This document shows, in pieces, positions 36,664 to 45,937 of a DNA stretch of 64,000 nucleotides (the first letter of the stretch is position 1; each line of letters begins with the position of its first letter). Where the stretch lies: NCBI GenBank assembly GCA_964620125.1, contig CAZUGQ010000007.1, positions 45,100 through 109,099 of the forward strand, written 5' to 3'. The position numbers and the translations under genes were made by a program. Below the pieces are notes generated by a model. The model ran no database searches and was not told the DNA's origin. It saw only the letters and a list, made by a program, of their open reading frames with translations. The DNA comes from OLB6 sp964620125. GTDB lineage: Bacteria; Bacteroidota; Ignavibacteria; Kapaibacteriales; Kapaibacteriaceae.

Positions 36664-37614
36664 ATGATCAAACTCCATCGGATCCTTGCTTCAGCATTGG
36701 CAAGTGCCGTTAGTCTTTTTGTGGTTTCCTGTTCCAACCCCGAATTGGTGGTTGATACGCCATCAGCATCGGTAAGTCGAAACACGAATTCCGATATCCG
36801 ATTCCAACTCGTTGCAAAAGTTGGCGTCGACGAGGCAGAGAACATTCTTTCACCCAACTATATCCGCACAAAGGGTGAAAGTGTGCAAGCTACTGTTGAG
36901 TATGCAGCAGAAATCTGCAACGGAACGGTAGAAGGTACCTCGACACGAAATGCGATCAACGACCCTGCGGCATGGAGTTATTACAAGTTTTACGGCACGG
37001 CTGGTGACGTTATTACTATCACGGTAAATCGGACTGGCTGTGGAATAGATCCCGCATTTTCCTTGTTCAAGGGTGTTACCACGTCAACCGATGGTCTCTC
37101 CGTTAACTCCGGCAATTCCGATATGGAGTGGATTGCATGGCAAGACGACGACTTCACATCACTCCTGGGTTGTGGATGCCAGTTTGATCCAACGCTCGTG
37201 GATTACGAAATCGAGGAAAGTGGTTGGTACACGATAGCCGTGTATGATTTCCGCGGCTGCGGCGACGATATCACCTTCGAACTCGAAGTATCCGGACTCA
37301 CCTGTGATGAGCCAGATGGCGGTTCAACCGATACGGATGGCGATGGTGTTGCCGATGATGCAGATCCATTTCCAGACTCAGATGATCAAGCGACTATCGT
37401 GATTGACGGACGTGACACCGATGTTGAGAACGAGTATCTGTCCGATGGTGCATACATGATGGACAAGATCCTGTACGTTCGAGACAACACGAACAAGCAC
37501 GGAAAGTTTGTTGCTGGAGTAACGCTTCTTGCTTGCAAATGGAAGAAGGCAGGTCTCATTACTAACAAGGAACGTGTAAAGATCATCTGGGCAGCAGCAA
37601 AGTCTAGTTGGTAA
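36664..37614 (+). CDS. Lipoprotein with Ca-binding thrombospondin-type-3-like repeat
   Basis: 316 residues. A lipoprotein signal (LFVVSCS, Cys at about 23) is followed by a domain of about 130 residues (80-215) resembling a pre-peptidase C-terminal-type beta sandwich (WSYYKFYGTAGDVITITV; SGWYTIAVYDF). It has several Cys residues and an Asp-rich TDTDGDGVADDADPFPDSDDQ segment typical of type-3 repeats. A strong GGAGG at 36654-36658 lies 5 bases before the ATG and is partly inside a small GGCCC/GGGCC hairpin. A clear terminator follows. Function unknown. Confidence 0.78.
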   Translation: MIKLHRILASALASAVSLFVVSCSNPELVVDTPSASVSRNTNSDIRFQLVAKVGVDEAENILSPNYIRTKGESVQATVEYAAEICNGTVEGTSTRNAINDPAAWSYYKFYGTAGDVITITVNRTGCGIDPAFSLFKGVTTSTDGLSVNSGNSDMEWIAWQDDDFTSLLGCGCQFDPTLVDYEIEESGWYTIAVYDFRGCGDDITFELEVSGLTCDEPDGGSTDTDGDGVADDADPFPDSDDQATIVIDGRDTDVENEYLSDGAYMMDKILYVRDNTNKHGKFVAGVTLLACKWKKAGLITNKERVKIIWAAAKSSW

Positions 37615-37646
37615 GCCAGGCGCACGGTACCTTATGATTAACAGTG

Positions 37647-37685
37647 ATCTCGGTGCATGTGATCAACTCATGCACCGAGATTTTT
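37647..37685 (+). terminator. Rho-independent terminator
   Basis: A perfect 12-base stem (37648-37659 with 37669-37680, extended by one A-T pair) closes a 9-base loop and is followed by TTTTT at 37681-37685. It lies 33 bases after the stop of the lipoprotein gene at 37614 and is oriented for plus-strand transcription. Confidence 0.9.
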
Positions 37686-37778
37686 GTTGTTGTGCAGGAT
37701 TGGTGCACTACAGCACTAGGTTCTGGTTGCACAGTTGTACCCAAACTTTCACATTGTTGCCCAAGCTGTATGGCATTG

Positions 37779-39350
37779 CTACAATGGTATGTTTCCGTGC
37801 TTGCGCCATGGGTTTGCATCAACCTTTGTTTTCAGTCGGTGCAAGGCGATGATGAGTTCTCTTCGAGTATCCTGCGGCTCAATAACGTCGTCTACATACC
37901 CTCGCTCAGCCGCTTCGTAGGGGTTAGCAAATTGGCGGTTGTACTCATCAATCAGCTGTTGTGTGTGTTCTTCATCGGTCGCCGCGCCATTCTCGGATGA
38001 CTGATTCTTGCTACCGGCTCCCTTCTTGTAGAGAATCTCAACTGCCCCTTTTGCACCCATCACGGCAATTTCTGCTGTGGGCCACGCCACGTTGTAATCT
38101 CCCCGAATATGACGGGAACTCATCACGTCGTACGCTCCGCCATAAGCCTTGCGAGTGATGACGGTAAGCTTAGGTACAGTAGCCTCGCAGTAGGCATACA
38201 GAAGTTTGGCCCCATGGCGTATGATGCCGCGCCATTCCTGGTCGGTACCGGGAAGGAAACCTGGTACATCTTCAAATGTGATGATGGGGATGTTGAAGGC
38301 GTCGCAGAACCGCACAAATCGGCCACCCTTTATGCTGCTCATAATGTCCAACACACCGGCAAGCGAGGCAGGCTGATTTGCTACAACACCTACTGGCATG
38401 CCGTCAAGTGTGGCAAACCCAACCACAATATTCGTGGCAAAGTCTGCATGCACCTCCATGAAGTCTCCCTCATCCACCACATCCTTTATCACCTCTTTCA
38501 TGTCGTACGGCTGGTTGGGGTTTGCTGGTATGATTGTTACGAGAGCAGTATTGGACCTGTCGATCTGATCGAGCGTAGGCCGCACTGGAGGTTTCTCTCG
38601 ATTGTTGGAAGGCAGAAACGATACCAGCTTGCGTACTCCAAGTAGGCAGGTGATCTCATCTTCCATAGCAAAGTGGGCTACTCCACTACGCGTGGCGTGG
38701 GTTTCTGCTCCACCGAGCTCCTCGAACGTTACTTCTTCGTGTGTTACGGTTTTTACAACGTCGGGACCAGTTACGAACATGTAACTGGTTCCCTTTACCA
38801 TGAAGACAAAGTCGGTGAGTGCAGGTGAGTACACCGCACCTCCCGCACATGGGCCAAGGATCACCGATATCTGCGGTACAACACCACTTGCTAGTGTGTT
38901 ACGCAGAAAGATATCTGCATACCCACCAAGCGAAACCACACCCTCTTGAATACGAGCCCCGCCACTGTCGTTGAGTCCAATAATGGGTGCACCAATCTTC
39001 ATTGCATGATCCATCACCTTGCAGATCTTCTCTGCGAACACTTCACTCAGTGAGCCACCGAAGACTGTGAAATCCTGAGAGAAAACACAAACGTGCCTAC
39101 CGTTGATGGTACCCACTCCGGTTACCACTCCATCGCCAAGCGGCCGATTGGCATCAAGGCCAAATCGGGAACTGCGATGTCTTGCCAGCATATCGAACTC
39201 ACGGAACGATCCTTCATCCAGCAAAACTTGCAGGCGCTCACGTGCGGTAAGTTTTCCCTTCGCATGCTGTTGTGCGATGCGCTTCTCACCACCACCAAGC
39301 AAGGCCTCGGCCTTCAGTGATCGTAGATGCTCAATTCTCTTGTCCATCAT
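37779..39350 (-). CDS. pccB: Acyl-CoA carboxylase, carboxyltransferase (beta) subunit
   Basis: 523 residues from the ATG at 39350, which has AGGAG 2-3 bases upstream (complement of 39353-39357) and a second ATG next to it. It is of the biotin-dependent carboxyltransferase family (propionyl-CoA carboxylase beta / methylmalonyl-CoA decarboxylase alpha). KLTARERLQVLLDEGSF at the N-terminus, the GGARIQEGVVSLGGYADIF acyl-CoA site, GPCAGGAVYSPALTDF and the second-half FEDVPGFLPGTDQEW and KAYGGAYDVMSSR motifs are all intact. It transfers CO2 between carboxybiotin and propionyl-CoA or similar. The biotin carboxylase partner is not in the window. AGCCCCCT is absent from this gene. Confidence 0.93.
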   Translation of the reverse strand: MMDKRIEHLRSLKAEALLGGGEKRIAQQHAKGKLTARERLQVLLDEGSFREFDMLARHRSSRFGLDANRPLGDGVVTGVGTINGRHVCVFSQDFTVFGGSLSEVFAEKICKVMDHAMKIGAPIIGLNDSGGARIQEGVVSLGGYADIFLRNTLASGVVPQISVILGPCAGGAVYSPALTDFVFMVKGTSYMFVTGPDVVKTVTHEEVTFEELGGAETHATRSGVAHFAMEDEITCLLGVRKLVSFLPSNNREKPPVRPTLDQIDRSNTALVTIIPANPNQPYDMKEVIKDVVDEGDFMEVHADFATNIVVGFATLDGMPVGVVANQPASLAGVLDIMSSIKGGRFVRFCDAFNIPIITFEDVPGFLPGTDQEWRGIIRHGAKLLYAYCEATVPKLTVITRKAYGGAYDVMSSRHIRGDYNVAWPTAEIAVMGAKGAVEILYKKGAGSKNQSSENGAATDEEHTQQLIDEYNRQFANPYEAAERGYVDDVIEPQDTRRELIIALHRLKTKVDANPWRKHGNIPL

Positions 39351-39448
39351 CACTCCTGTGGTGAACGCTGTAAATACTACTCCCTCTCGGAATTGCACGC
39401 AAAACATCTGCGTGCAGGCGGCCGAAGATACGAGCCGTAATTTGCGCC

Positions 39449-39826
39449 ATGACCTATCGTATTCTTCTCATCGTTAGTGGCCTTACGATGATGTTTGCCG
39501 TCTATGGCCTGGTGATGACGATCGGTGCACTCGTTGATGAAAGTGATGCATGGATCGGAAATCTTACCCTTGGCGGCACCTTCACAGTGATTTCGGCTTC
39601 CTGCGTGACCATCGGAATGATGATGCGAAAGAAAGTACAGAAACGCCTGGATCAGGAGATTGACCGCGAATTCTTGGATCTCGGATATGTAGAGGCCTCC
39701 TTGTTTGCCAAGGAGGCCGGTGTGAGTCTTGATGATGCTCGGGACCAACTCGATAGGCGTATGCGCGACCTTGGATGGAAGCGCACAGAGTTGGAAAGCT
39801 ACAATGCCAGGTATTATCGCTTGTGA
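39449..39826 (+). CDS. Small membrane protein, unknown function
   Basis: 125 residues. Two hydrophobic helices at about 4-26 and 41-60 are separated by a short acidic loop and followed by a charged helical tail (KKVQKRLDQEIDREFLDLGYV) that could form a coiled coil. No family is recognised. It lies between two minus-strand genes, divergent from the carboxylase gene and convergent with the beta-propeller T9SS gene, whose 3' end it overlaps by 13 bases. Confidence 0.6.
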   Translation: MTYRILLIVSGLTMMFAVYGLVMTIGALVDESDAWIGNLTLGGTFTVISASCVTIGMMMRKKVQKRLDQEIDREFLDLGYVEASLFAKEAGVSLDDARDQLDRRMRDLGWKRTELESYNARYYRL

Positions 39827-41901
39827 AGCATGATGCTTGCAGTATGGTGTTGAGTCTTGATTAACAACACATAACTGCCGGCAGCTCCTGGCACGTTCAA
39901 CGCTGTTATCTCGGAGTTAACCGTTGCTGCAAGGATTTGCCTTCCAAGAAGGTCCATCACAACAACTTCCGAGCCCAGAGCCCCCTTCAACGTGACTTGC
40001 TGATCGAATGGATTGGGGTAAACGCTTATTCCTAGATCAGACAGGTCAACAACATGGGTAGTGCCAACCAGGAAGTTATCGGACCATCGGGTGCAGCCCC
40101 TGCTGTCGGTGATGAGTACGCGATAATTACCTTCACCTTGAATCTCGATGGTTTGGCTGGTAGCTCCCGCAATTGGCCTGCCTTCGCGATACCACTGGTA
40201 CACCACATCCGGTACGGAGCAGCCAAGGAAATTTCCAACCTTACTGATCTCTGGCTCCGGTGCTCCAGGCATAACAACAATGGTAATGGTATCGCTATTA
40301 CCCAAACAACCATAGTTGTCTACGATCTGAACATACACGGAATGTGTGCCTTCCTCCAGTGTATTCATATTCAGAACAGGTCGAATCGGCGTTTGGCGAG
40401 ACTGGCCGTCAACAAACCAAGTGTATTCGATGTAGCCACCTGGTGCACGTACAACGGTGTCTGCACCATAACACACTTCGATGGTATCAAGCTTGGGTAT
40501 CAAGGCTGTGTTTGGACCACATTCGAGTGCTGCTACAAACGCATCTGTAAATCGCTCGCCCTTAACAAGCTGATCATCGAACCATGCTTCGGTATCGAAC
40601 GTGCCACTGAAGTACGTTACGCCCGAAGCATCAACCACCACACTCCTTCCTACGTCATCGTGGATGCCCCCGGCTGATCGAGCCCACTCTACATCTCCAT
40701 TCGGAAATGTGCGGATGATGAAGATATCGCTGCCACCATTGGAGTTCACAGTTGTGCCACCAAAGGTTGCGGTTGAGTCAAACGAACCAGTTATGTAAAT
40801 GGCACCACGACTGTCGGAAGTCACAGCCATACCAGTCTCAGCATACCCACCACCATAATTGCGAAGAAGGTCAATGTCGCCAGACTTCGTAAACCTGCAC
40901 AGGAATACGTCACTATATACCCCACCATTGGCACTGAGCGTCGTAGCATCAAACATGGTTGCGCCGTGCATTGCCCCAGTCACAAGGAGCTTTCCGGTTG
41001 CGTCGGCAAAACAGCTTATCTGATCATCCTTTTCTCCATAACCGATGCGCCTCAGCCACTCATAACCACCATTTGCGTCCAACGCCCAAACAAACAAATC
41101 CTGCTTTCCCGAAAAGCTCTGGATTGGTTGAAGTCCGCCAAACTCTACACTGCCCGTAAACACACCAGCCACATAAACGCGGTCACCGTTTGGGCTCACA
41201 GCAACGTCACGTGCCATGTCCAAACTGGAGCTACCGGCTGACTTCACCCACACAACGTCGCCAGACGGGGAGATCTTGGCTACGTATATATCTGACTCAC
41301 CATCAGACGTAATGCTCTTCGTACCAAAGGTGGCAGTAGAGCCAAAGCCCCCTGCCAGATATACGTTGCCAACGGAGTCCACGGCCACATGTGGTGGTGA
41401 CTCATCGTAATCCGTTGCTCCAAAGACTTTAACCCACTGCAGCACACCCATCTTATCGAACTTGGCAACGAAGATGTCGATGGTGAACTCTTCAATCGTC
41501 ACGATGTTCTGTCCACCAATCACTGCAACGTCGTCAAAGTTGCCTGCGATGTAATAGTTGCCTTTGTTGTCAACAGCAATGGACCGAGTTTCATCGGAGA
41601 AAAAGCCGCCATAGGCGTCCCACGCTATGGGACGTCCCGCACCGTTGAAACGAACAGAAAATCCATCATAGGAGCCTATACCTCCCAACGTGGCACTATC
41701 TATGTGCACGGAGTCGGAGAAGATGCCCAGAACATGAATATGGCCATCCGGCCCAATTCCCATGTCGAGGCCTTCGTCGAAGCTCTTCCCAGTAATGGTC
41801 TTGATCCACTGAAACCGAGGCTGACTCTGCATGATGCCCGAAGCACATACCATGACGAGTGCAGTTAGTACAATGGCTCTTGCGATGTTGCTATTCTTCA
41901 T
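39814..41901 (-). CDS. Beta-propeller (SBBP-like) surface protein with T9SS sorting domain
   Basis: 695 residues. After a signal peptide (VMVCASGIMQSQ) come eight or so repeats of about 50 residues such as DIFVAKFDKMGVLQWVKVFG, then DESPPHVAVDSVGNVYLAG and DIYVAKISPSGDVVWVKSAG, the SBBP/NHL-type propeller pattern. Ig-like segments follow, then a C-terminal T9SS domain (ISVYPNPFDQQVTLKG, MDLLGRQILAATV, GSYVLLIKT, LHKR). It is a predicted type IX secretion substrate. Two AGCCCCCT octamers lie in the gene (39979 and 41346). Confidence 0.88.
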   Translation of the reverse strand: MKNSNIARAIVLTALVMVCASGIMQSQPRFQWIKTITGKSFDEGLDMGIGPDGHIHVLGIFSDSVHIDSATLGGIGSYDGFSVRFNGAGRPIAWDAYGGFFSDETRSIAVDNKGNYYIAGNFDDVAVIGGQNIVTIEEFTIDIFVAKFDKMGVLQWVKVFGATDYDESPPHVAVDSVGNVYLAGGFGSTATFGTKSITSDGESDIYVAKISPSGDVVWVKSAGSSSLDMARDVAVSPNGDRVYVAGVFTGSVEFGGLQPIQSFSGKQDLFVWALDANGGYEWLRRIGYGEKDDQISCFADATGKLLVTGAMHGATMFDATTLSANGGVYSDVFLCRFTKSGDIDLLRNYGGGYAETGMAVTSDSRGAIYITGSFDSTATFGGTTVNSNGGSDIFIIRTFPNGDVEWARSAGGIHDDVGRSVVVDASGVTYFSGTFDTEAWFDDQLVKGERFTDAFVAALECGPNTALIPKLDTIEVCYGADTVVRAPGGYIEYTWFVDGQSRQTPIRPVLNMNTLEEGTHSVYVQIVDNYGCLGNSDTITIVVMPGAPEPEISKVGNFLGCSVPDVVYQWYREGRPIAGATSQTIEIQGEGNYRVLITDSRGCTRWSDNFLVGTTHVVDLSDLGISVYPNPFDQQVTLKGALGSEVVVMDLLGRQILAATVNSEITALNVPGAAGSYVLLIKTQHHTASIMLHKR

Positions 41902-41928
41902 AGTTGATAACCGGATTAGTGATCTGTT

Positions 41929-42468
41929 TCATTCGATGAGTCCGCGGCCCGATTTGCGGATCAAACCGGCCTCCTTCAGCTCGGCGGTGATGGCATCCAA
42001 GATGCCATTGATGAACGTGCCACTCTTATCTGTGCTGTACCGCTTGGCTAGCTCGATTACTTCGTTGATCGTGACCTTCACGGGAACGTCTGGGCACGCC
42101 GTGAGTTCGGCAATTGCAAGCTGTATAAGCACTCTATCCAACATTGCTATGCGCTCCACTTCCCAATTCTGAGCGTTCCGTTCAATGAGTTCACGCGTGC
42201 GCTCTCTATTGTCGCGCGCCGCCTCCACCACTCGAATCGCGTAGTCCATGTCTTCTTTCGACCACTCAATCGGTACGTCAGCTTCTAGCTCCAGAACCTC
42301 GTCTGGACGTAGGATCCGTCCGGTTTCACCTTCACTTTTATCGGAGTCGAAGTTGAACTGTCGAAAGAACACATGGGGAAATACATCGTCGAGCGATACC
42401 TGCCCATCACCCGCAGCCGACAACACTTGTAACACCTTTTCCCGCGCAAGGTGACGGGTACCCTTCAC
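41929..42468 (-). CDS. nusB: Transcription antitermination factor NusB
   Basis: 179 residues from a GTG at 42468 (KGTRHLAREKVLQVLSAA is the family N-terminus); the open frame extends to 42588 but that overlaps the upstream gene. The C-terminal conserved half is clear: VERIAMLDRVLIQLAIAEL, then VTINEVIELAKRYSTDKSGTFINGILDAI. NusB binds boxA RNA with NusE (S10) and is needed for rRNA antitermination. It is longer than the typical 140-150 residues owing to a charged insert at about 35-70. It lies 73 bases downstream of the leucine dehydrogenase gene. Confidence 0.93.
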   Translation of the reverse strand: MKGTRHLAREKVLQVLSAAGDGQVSLDDVFPHVFFRQFNFDSDKSEGETGRILRPDEVLELEADVPIEWSKEDMDYAIRVVEAARDNRERTRELIERNAQNWEVERIAMLDRVLIQLAIAELTACPDVPVKVTINEVIELAKRYSTDKSGTFINGILDAITAELKEAGLIRKSGRGLIE

Positions 42469-42541
42469 GGTGCGGGTTTGGCTTAGCGGGAAACGCCGAT
42501 CGTTGGGAAGGGGGCTCACGGTTTGGTGGATGTAAGCGGAA

Positions 42542-43630
42542 TCATGCGCCGCGAATAATGGGGGTACCAGTGTAGGTACCATGCACATGTCTCACCTTGC
42601 GGATACGTTCCTCGGCAATAGCATTGCTTGCCTCGATGGTGAGAACGTTGCGGTCGCGCGCTGTTACAAGGATGTTCATGGTAATGTCGTAGATGCCTTC
42701 TGCCTGTCTGGTAACGCTAGCAGCGTCGTAACCTGTTACTTCGGAGGCAACATTCATCAGTCCGCCGCTATTCACCACATAGTCTGGTGCATAAACGATG
42801 TTACGCTCACGCAGCATTCGCGCATGCCTGTCTTCCTGCTGCAACTGATTGTTTGCACCACCACACACGATTGCACACGTGAGTTGGGGAATGGTTTCAT
42901 CATTCAGCACCGCTCCCAGAGCGTTAGGAGAGAACACATCACATTCTGTTACAAACACGTCTTCTGGTGCAATAACGGTAGCACCAGTCTCGGTAGCAAC
43001 CTGTCGTGCCTTATCTGCATAGATATCCGTGATAAACACTGTGGCACCTTCTTTCACCAGATGCTGCACCAGGTGCGAAGCAACATTGCCTGCACCCTGG
43101 ACAACAATTCGTTTTCCGCTCAAACTGTCTGTGCCCCATGTATACTTGGCAGATGCTTTCATGCCAGAGTATACTCCCAAGGCTGTGATGGGTGATGGGT
43201 CGCCGGAGCCTCCTGCTCCTCCCACACCCGTTACGAACCTGGTTTCCATGCGTATCCACTCCATATCCCGCACACTGGTGCCAACATCTTCGGCGGTGAT
43301 GTAGCGTCCGCGAAGGCTATCAACTGACCGACCGTAAGCTCTGAAGAGTGCCTCACTCTTGTCTATGCGTGGGTCACCAATAATCACAGCCTTGCCACCA
43401 CCAAGGTTCACACCGCTCACGGCTGCCTTGTACGTCATGCCTCGCGACAAACGGAGGGCATCAACGAGTGCCTGCTCGTCCGACTCGTACTTCCACATGC
43501 GGGTACCTCCCAGAGCGGGGCCCAACGACGTATCGTGAATGGCTACGATGGCACGAAGGCCGGTAACAGGATCTGAGCACAGAACAACCTGTTCGTGCCC
43601 CATGGTGTGGAGTGTGTCAAAGAGCTTCAT
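42542..43630 (-). CDS. ldh: Leucine dehydrogenase (Glu/Leu/Phe/Val dehydrogenase family)
   Basis: 362 residues. The catalytic region has LGPALGGTRMWKY, then MTYKAAVSGVNLGGGKAVIIGDP with the two conserved Lys residues, and the NAD-binding domain has VVQGAGNVASHLVQHL (about 180-195). Length and the ALGGTRM motif match leucine/branched-chain amino-acid dehydrogenases rather than the longer glutamate enzymes. It reversibly deaminates leucine, valine or isoleucine to 2-oxo acids with NAD. It lies downstream of an RRM gene and its terminator. Confidence 0.92.
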   Translation of the reverse strand: MKLFDTLHTMGHEQVVLCSDPVTGLRAIVAIHDTSLGPALGGTRMWKYESDEQALVDALRLSRGMTYKAAVSGVNLGGGKAVIIGDPRIDKSEALFRAYGRSVDSLRGRYITAEDVGTSVRDMEWIRMETRFVTGVGGAGGSGDPSPITALGVYSGMKASAKYTWGTDSLSGKRIVVQGAGNVASHLVQHLVKEGATVFITDIYADKARQVATETGATVIAPEDVFVTECDVFSPNALGAVLNDETIPQLTCAIVCGGANNQLQQEDRHARMLRERNIVYAPDYVVNSGGLMNVASEVTGYDAASVTRQAEGIYDITMNILVTARDRNVLTIEASNAIAEERIRKVRHVHGTYTGTPIIRGA

Positions 43631-43660
43631 GATCGTGCTTCAGTTCGGAGAATCGCGCAA

Positions 43661-43691
43661 AATAAAACGGCCGTCTTATTAAGACGGCCGT
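43661..43691 (-). terminator. Rho-independent terminator of the RRM gene
   Basis: Two perfect 12-base arms (43667-43678 and 43680-43691) are separated by one base. On the minus strand the hairpin is followed by TTTATTTT. It lies 26 bases after the stop of the RRM RNA-binding protein gene (43718). Confidence 0.85.
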
Positions 43692-43717
43692 GTGAACTCG
43701 CGATCTGGTTTCGTAAA

Positions 43718-43999
43718 TCAGTAGCGAGGGCCGCGATCACGATCGAAACGCGGACGTTGTTCGCGTGGACGAGCCTCATTTACCACGAGGTTACGGCCAC
43801 CAACGCTGCGACCATTGGTCGCATCAATCGCTGCACCGCCTTCAGAATCCGGCATCTCAACGAAGCCGAATCCACGACTGCGGCCAGTGAACTTGTCCTT
43901 GACCACAGACGCAGAGTCTACAGTACCATACTCTTCAAAAACCGAACGAAGCTCAGCATCGTCCATTGAGTACGGAAGGTTTCCAACATAGATATTCAT
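43718..43999 (-). CDS. RRM-domain RNA-binding protein
   Basis: 93 residues from the ATG at 43999; the frame is open to 44068 but earlier residues do not match the family. It is a single RRM: RNP2 NIYVGNLPYS at about 2-11 and RNP1 SRGFGFVEMP at about 41-50, then a short Arg-rich tail (RPREQRPRFDRDRG). Small RRM proteins of this kind in Bacteroidota and cyanobacteria are cold- or stress-induced RNA chaperones. The upstream leader carries a 10-base-pair hairpin (44066-44097), which could control its expression. A terminator follows. Confidence 0.93.
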   Translation of the reverse strand: MNIYVGNLPYSMDDAELRSVFEEYGTVDSASVVKDKFTGRSRGFGFVEMPDSEGGAAIDATNGRSVGGRNLVVNEARPREQRPRFDRDRGPRY

Positions 44000-44065
44000 A
44001 CAACAAACCCTTTGCGAACCAATCTCGACGCCGTCACCATTCACTGATTTATTTCGACGCGACGT

Positions 44066-44097
44066 CATCGGCTCGACGATCCGCCCACGAGCCGATG
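44066..44097 (-). promoter_or_regulatory. Leader hairpin upstream of the RRM gene
   Basis: CATCGGCTCG (44066-44075) and CGAGCCGATG (44088-44097) are perfect 10-base arms around a 12-base loop. The structure lies 66 bases upstream of the RRM start on the minus strand and about 86 bases downstream of the superoxide dismutase stop. There is no T run, so it is more likely a 5'-leader element than a terminator, though a terminator of the sod-fbp operon is possible. Confidence 0.45.
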
Positions 44098-44183
44098 CCG
44101 CAAGTTATGGGGGAAATGCTCACGTCAAGCGTCCGACAAAGAATTATGTTTTATTCACCAATTAGAAATCGTGCAACACCCAC

Positions 44184-44897
44184 TCACATCATCGCTGATC
44201 GAAGATTGTCTTCCACCTGCTTCCAGTTCACAACATTCCACCAATTGTTGATGTACGCCCCTCTGTCGTTCTTGTATTTGAGGTAGTAGGCATGTTCCCA
44301 CACATCAATACCTAGAATGGGAACGAGCTGCCAGCTACTCAGCTTGTGCTGATTCTCAACCTGAAGTACGAGAAGTCGTTTGTCTTGTGTATGGTAGTGA
44401 AGTAGTGCCCACCCACTACCTTCAACTGCCTTTGCACTTGCGCTGAAATGTTGCTTGAATGAATCAAATGAACCGAATGATTCGGTGAGTGCATCAGCCA
44501 TGAATCCAGATGGAGCAGAGCCCCCTCCCACGCTCGGAGGAGCCATCACAGTCCAGAACATCGAATGCAGAGCGTGGCCTCCACCATGAAATGCTGCTTG
44601 CCTGGACCAGTGCTGAATGAGGGAGTAATCACCACTCTCACGTGCACGAGCCATCTGGCCCTCTGCATGTGCAAGACCATCAACGTATGCTTGGTGGTGC
44701 TTGCTATGGTGCAGCTTCATCGTCTCGGCATCAATGAATGGCTCCAAGGCATCATAGGAATATGGCAATGGAGGCAATACCGGGAGTAACGTCGAAGATG
44801 CTGCATCGGGTACGGGTGTAGATCTGGCTGCATGTGCGCCCATAACTCCAGCGATTGATAAACCCGTAGCAGCTAGAAACGTCCGCCGTGTTGTCAT
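44184..44897 (-). CDS. sodB: Superoxide dismutase (Fe/Mn), exported by a Tat-like signal
   Basis: 237 residues, longer than the usual about 200 because of an N-terminal signal with TTRRTFLAATG followed by a hydrophobic stretch and AHA, which resembles a twin-arginine signal. The metal ligands are all present: His63 (LHHSKHHQAY), His111 (HALHSMFW), Asp198 and His202 (GIDVWEHAYYL). It converts superoxide to peroxide and oxygen, probably in the periplasm or outside. Fe or Mn cannot be decided by eye. The ATG overlaps the upstream fbp stop by 4 bases. Confidence 0.92.
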   Translation of the reverse strand: MTTRRTFLAATGLSIAGVMGAHAARSTPVPDAASSTLLPVLPPLPYSYDALEPFIDAETMKLHHSKHHQAYVDGLAHAEGQMARARESGDYSLIQHWSRQAAFHGGGHALHSMFWTVMAPPSVGGGSAPSGFMADALTESFGSFDSFKQHFSASAKAVEGSGWALLHYHTQDKRLLVLQVENQHKLSSWQLVPILGIDVWEHAYYLKYKNDRGAYINNWWNVVNWKQVEDNLRSAMM

Positions 44898-45925
44898 TGT
44901 TCGTCTCCATGTTGTGCAAGAAAGTGCTCGGCTTCGAGCACATCTTCGGTACTACCCATAAAGCATGGAATGCGCTGATGCAGAGAGGATGGCTGAACGT
45001 CCATCACTCGTTGAGTACCTGTGGATGCTCTGCCTCCAGCCTGCTCAATGATGAATGCCATCGGATTCACTTCGTACACTAATCGCAGTTTTCCATTTGG
45101 AGCCGTTTCATCTGCAGGATACATGAAGATGCCACCGTAGTGCAACGTTCGGTGGATATCGGCAACCATGGTTCCCACGTAGCGAAGGGAGTAGGGCCGA
45201 CTTCCATCTTCACTTGGAGTAAGCAAGTGCCGTACATACCTCCGAACGGGTTCCGGCCATTTATGAGAGTTGCCGCTATTCACACTATAGATTCTTCCCC
45301 GTGGTGGGATACGAATGTTCTCAAAGGTGAGAAGGAATTCTCCAATCGTGGGATCGAAGGTGAATACATTCACGCCCTGCCCTGTGGTATACACTAGCTG
45401 AGTGCTCGATCCATACATGGCATACCCTGCAGCAACCTGTTTGAAACCAGGCTGCAGAACGTCTTCGATGGTGCCATCAGCAGTGGACAGTGGGTCAATA
45501 CGCTTGTACACCGAAAAAATCGTACCGATGGATACATTCACATCGATGTTGCTTGACCCATCGAGTGGATCGAACACCAGCACGTACTTTCCCTTGGAGA
45601 ATTCTTCTGGTATCGTTATCAGATTTTCATCCTCTTCCGATGCCATTACGCAGAGATGTCCACCATGATCCATGGCTCTGAAAACAACGTCATTGGCATG
45701 GATGTCTAGCCGCTTCACCCGCTCGCCATGCACATTGGTGGACTCAGTAAGCCCGAGAATATCATTGAGGCCTGAACGGCGAACGTCTCGCGCTAGGATG
45801 CGAATGGCAAGCGTCAGGTCTCGCAAAAGTCGAGAGAACTCTCCGGTTGCCTCGGGATGGAGAGCACCTTGCTCAACGATGTGCCGTTCAATAGTAACAA
45901 GGCGCGAAGTCTTGACGAGAGGCAT
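44894..45925 (-). CDS. fbp: Fructose-1,6-bisphosphatase class I
   Basis: 343 residues, normal length. The catalytic metal-binding motif VFDPLDGSSNIDVNVSIGTIF is at about 109-129, and MYGSSTQLVYTTGQGVNVFTFDP and the C-terminal YEVNPMAFIIEQAGGRAS are family signatures. It dephosphorylates fructose 1,6-bisphosphate in gluconeogenesis or sugar-phosphate interconversion. It is the first gene of an fbp-sod pair with a 4-base overlap; the stress-protein gene lies 12 bases upstream on the same strand and may be part of the same transcript. Confidence 0.95.
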   Translation of the reverse strand: MPLVKTSRLVTIERHIVEQGALHPEATGEFSRLLRDLTLAIRILARDVRRSGLNDILGLTESTNVHGERVKRLDIHANDVVFRAMDHGGHLCVMASEEDENLITIPEEFSKGKYVLVFDPLDGSSNIDVNVSIGTIFSVYKRIDPLSTADGTIEDVLQPGFKQVAAGYAMYGSSTQLVYTTGQGVNVFTFDPTIGEFLLTFENIRIPPRGRIYSVNSGNSHKWPEPVRRYVRHLLTPSEDGSRPYSLRYVGTMVADIHRTLHYGGIFMYPADETAPNGKLRLVYEVNPMAFIIEQAGGRASTGTQRVMDVQPSSLHQRIPCFMGSTEDVLEAEHFLAQHGDEQ

Positions 45926-45937
45926 CAGGCAACGCTA

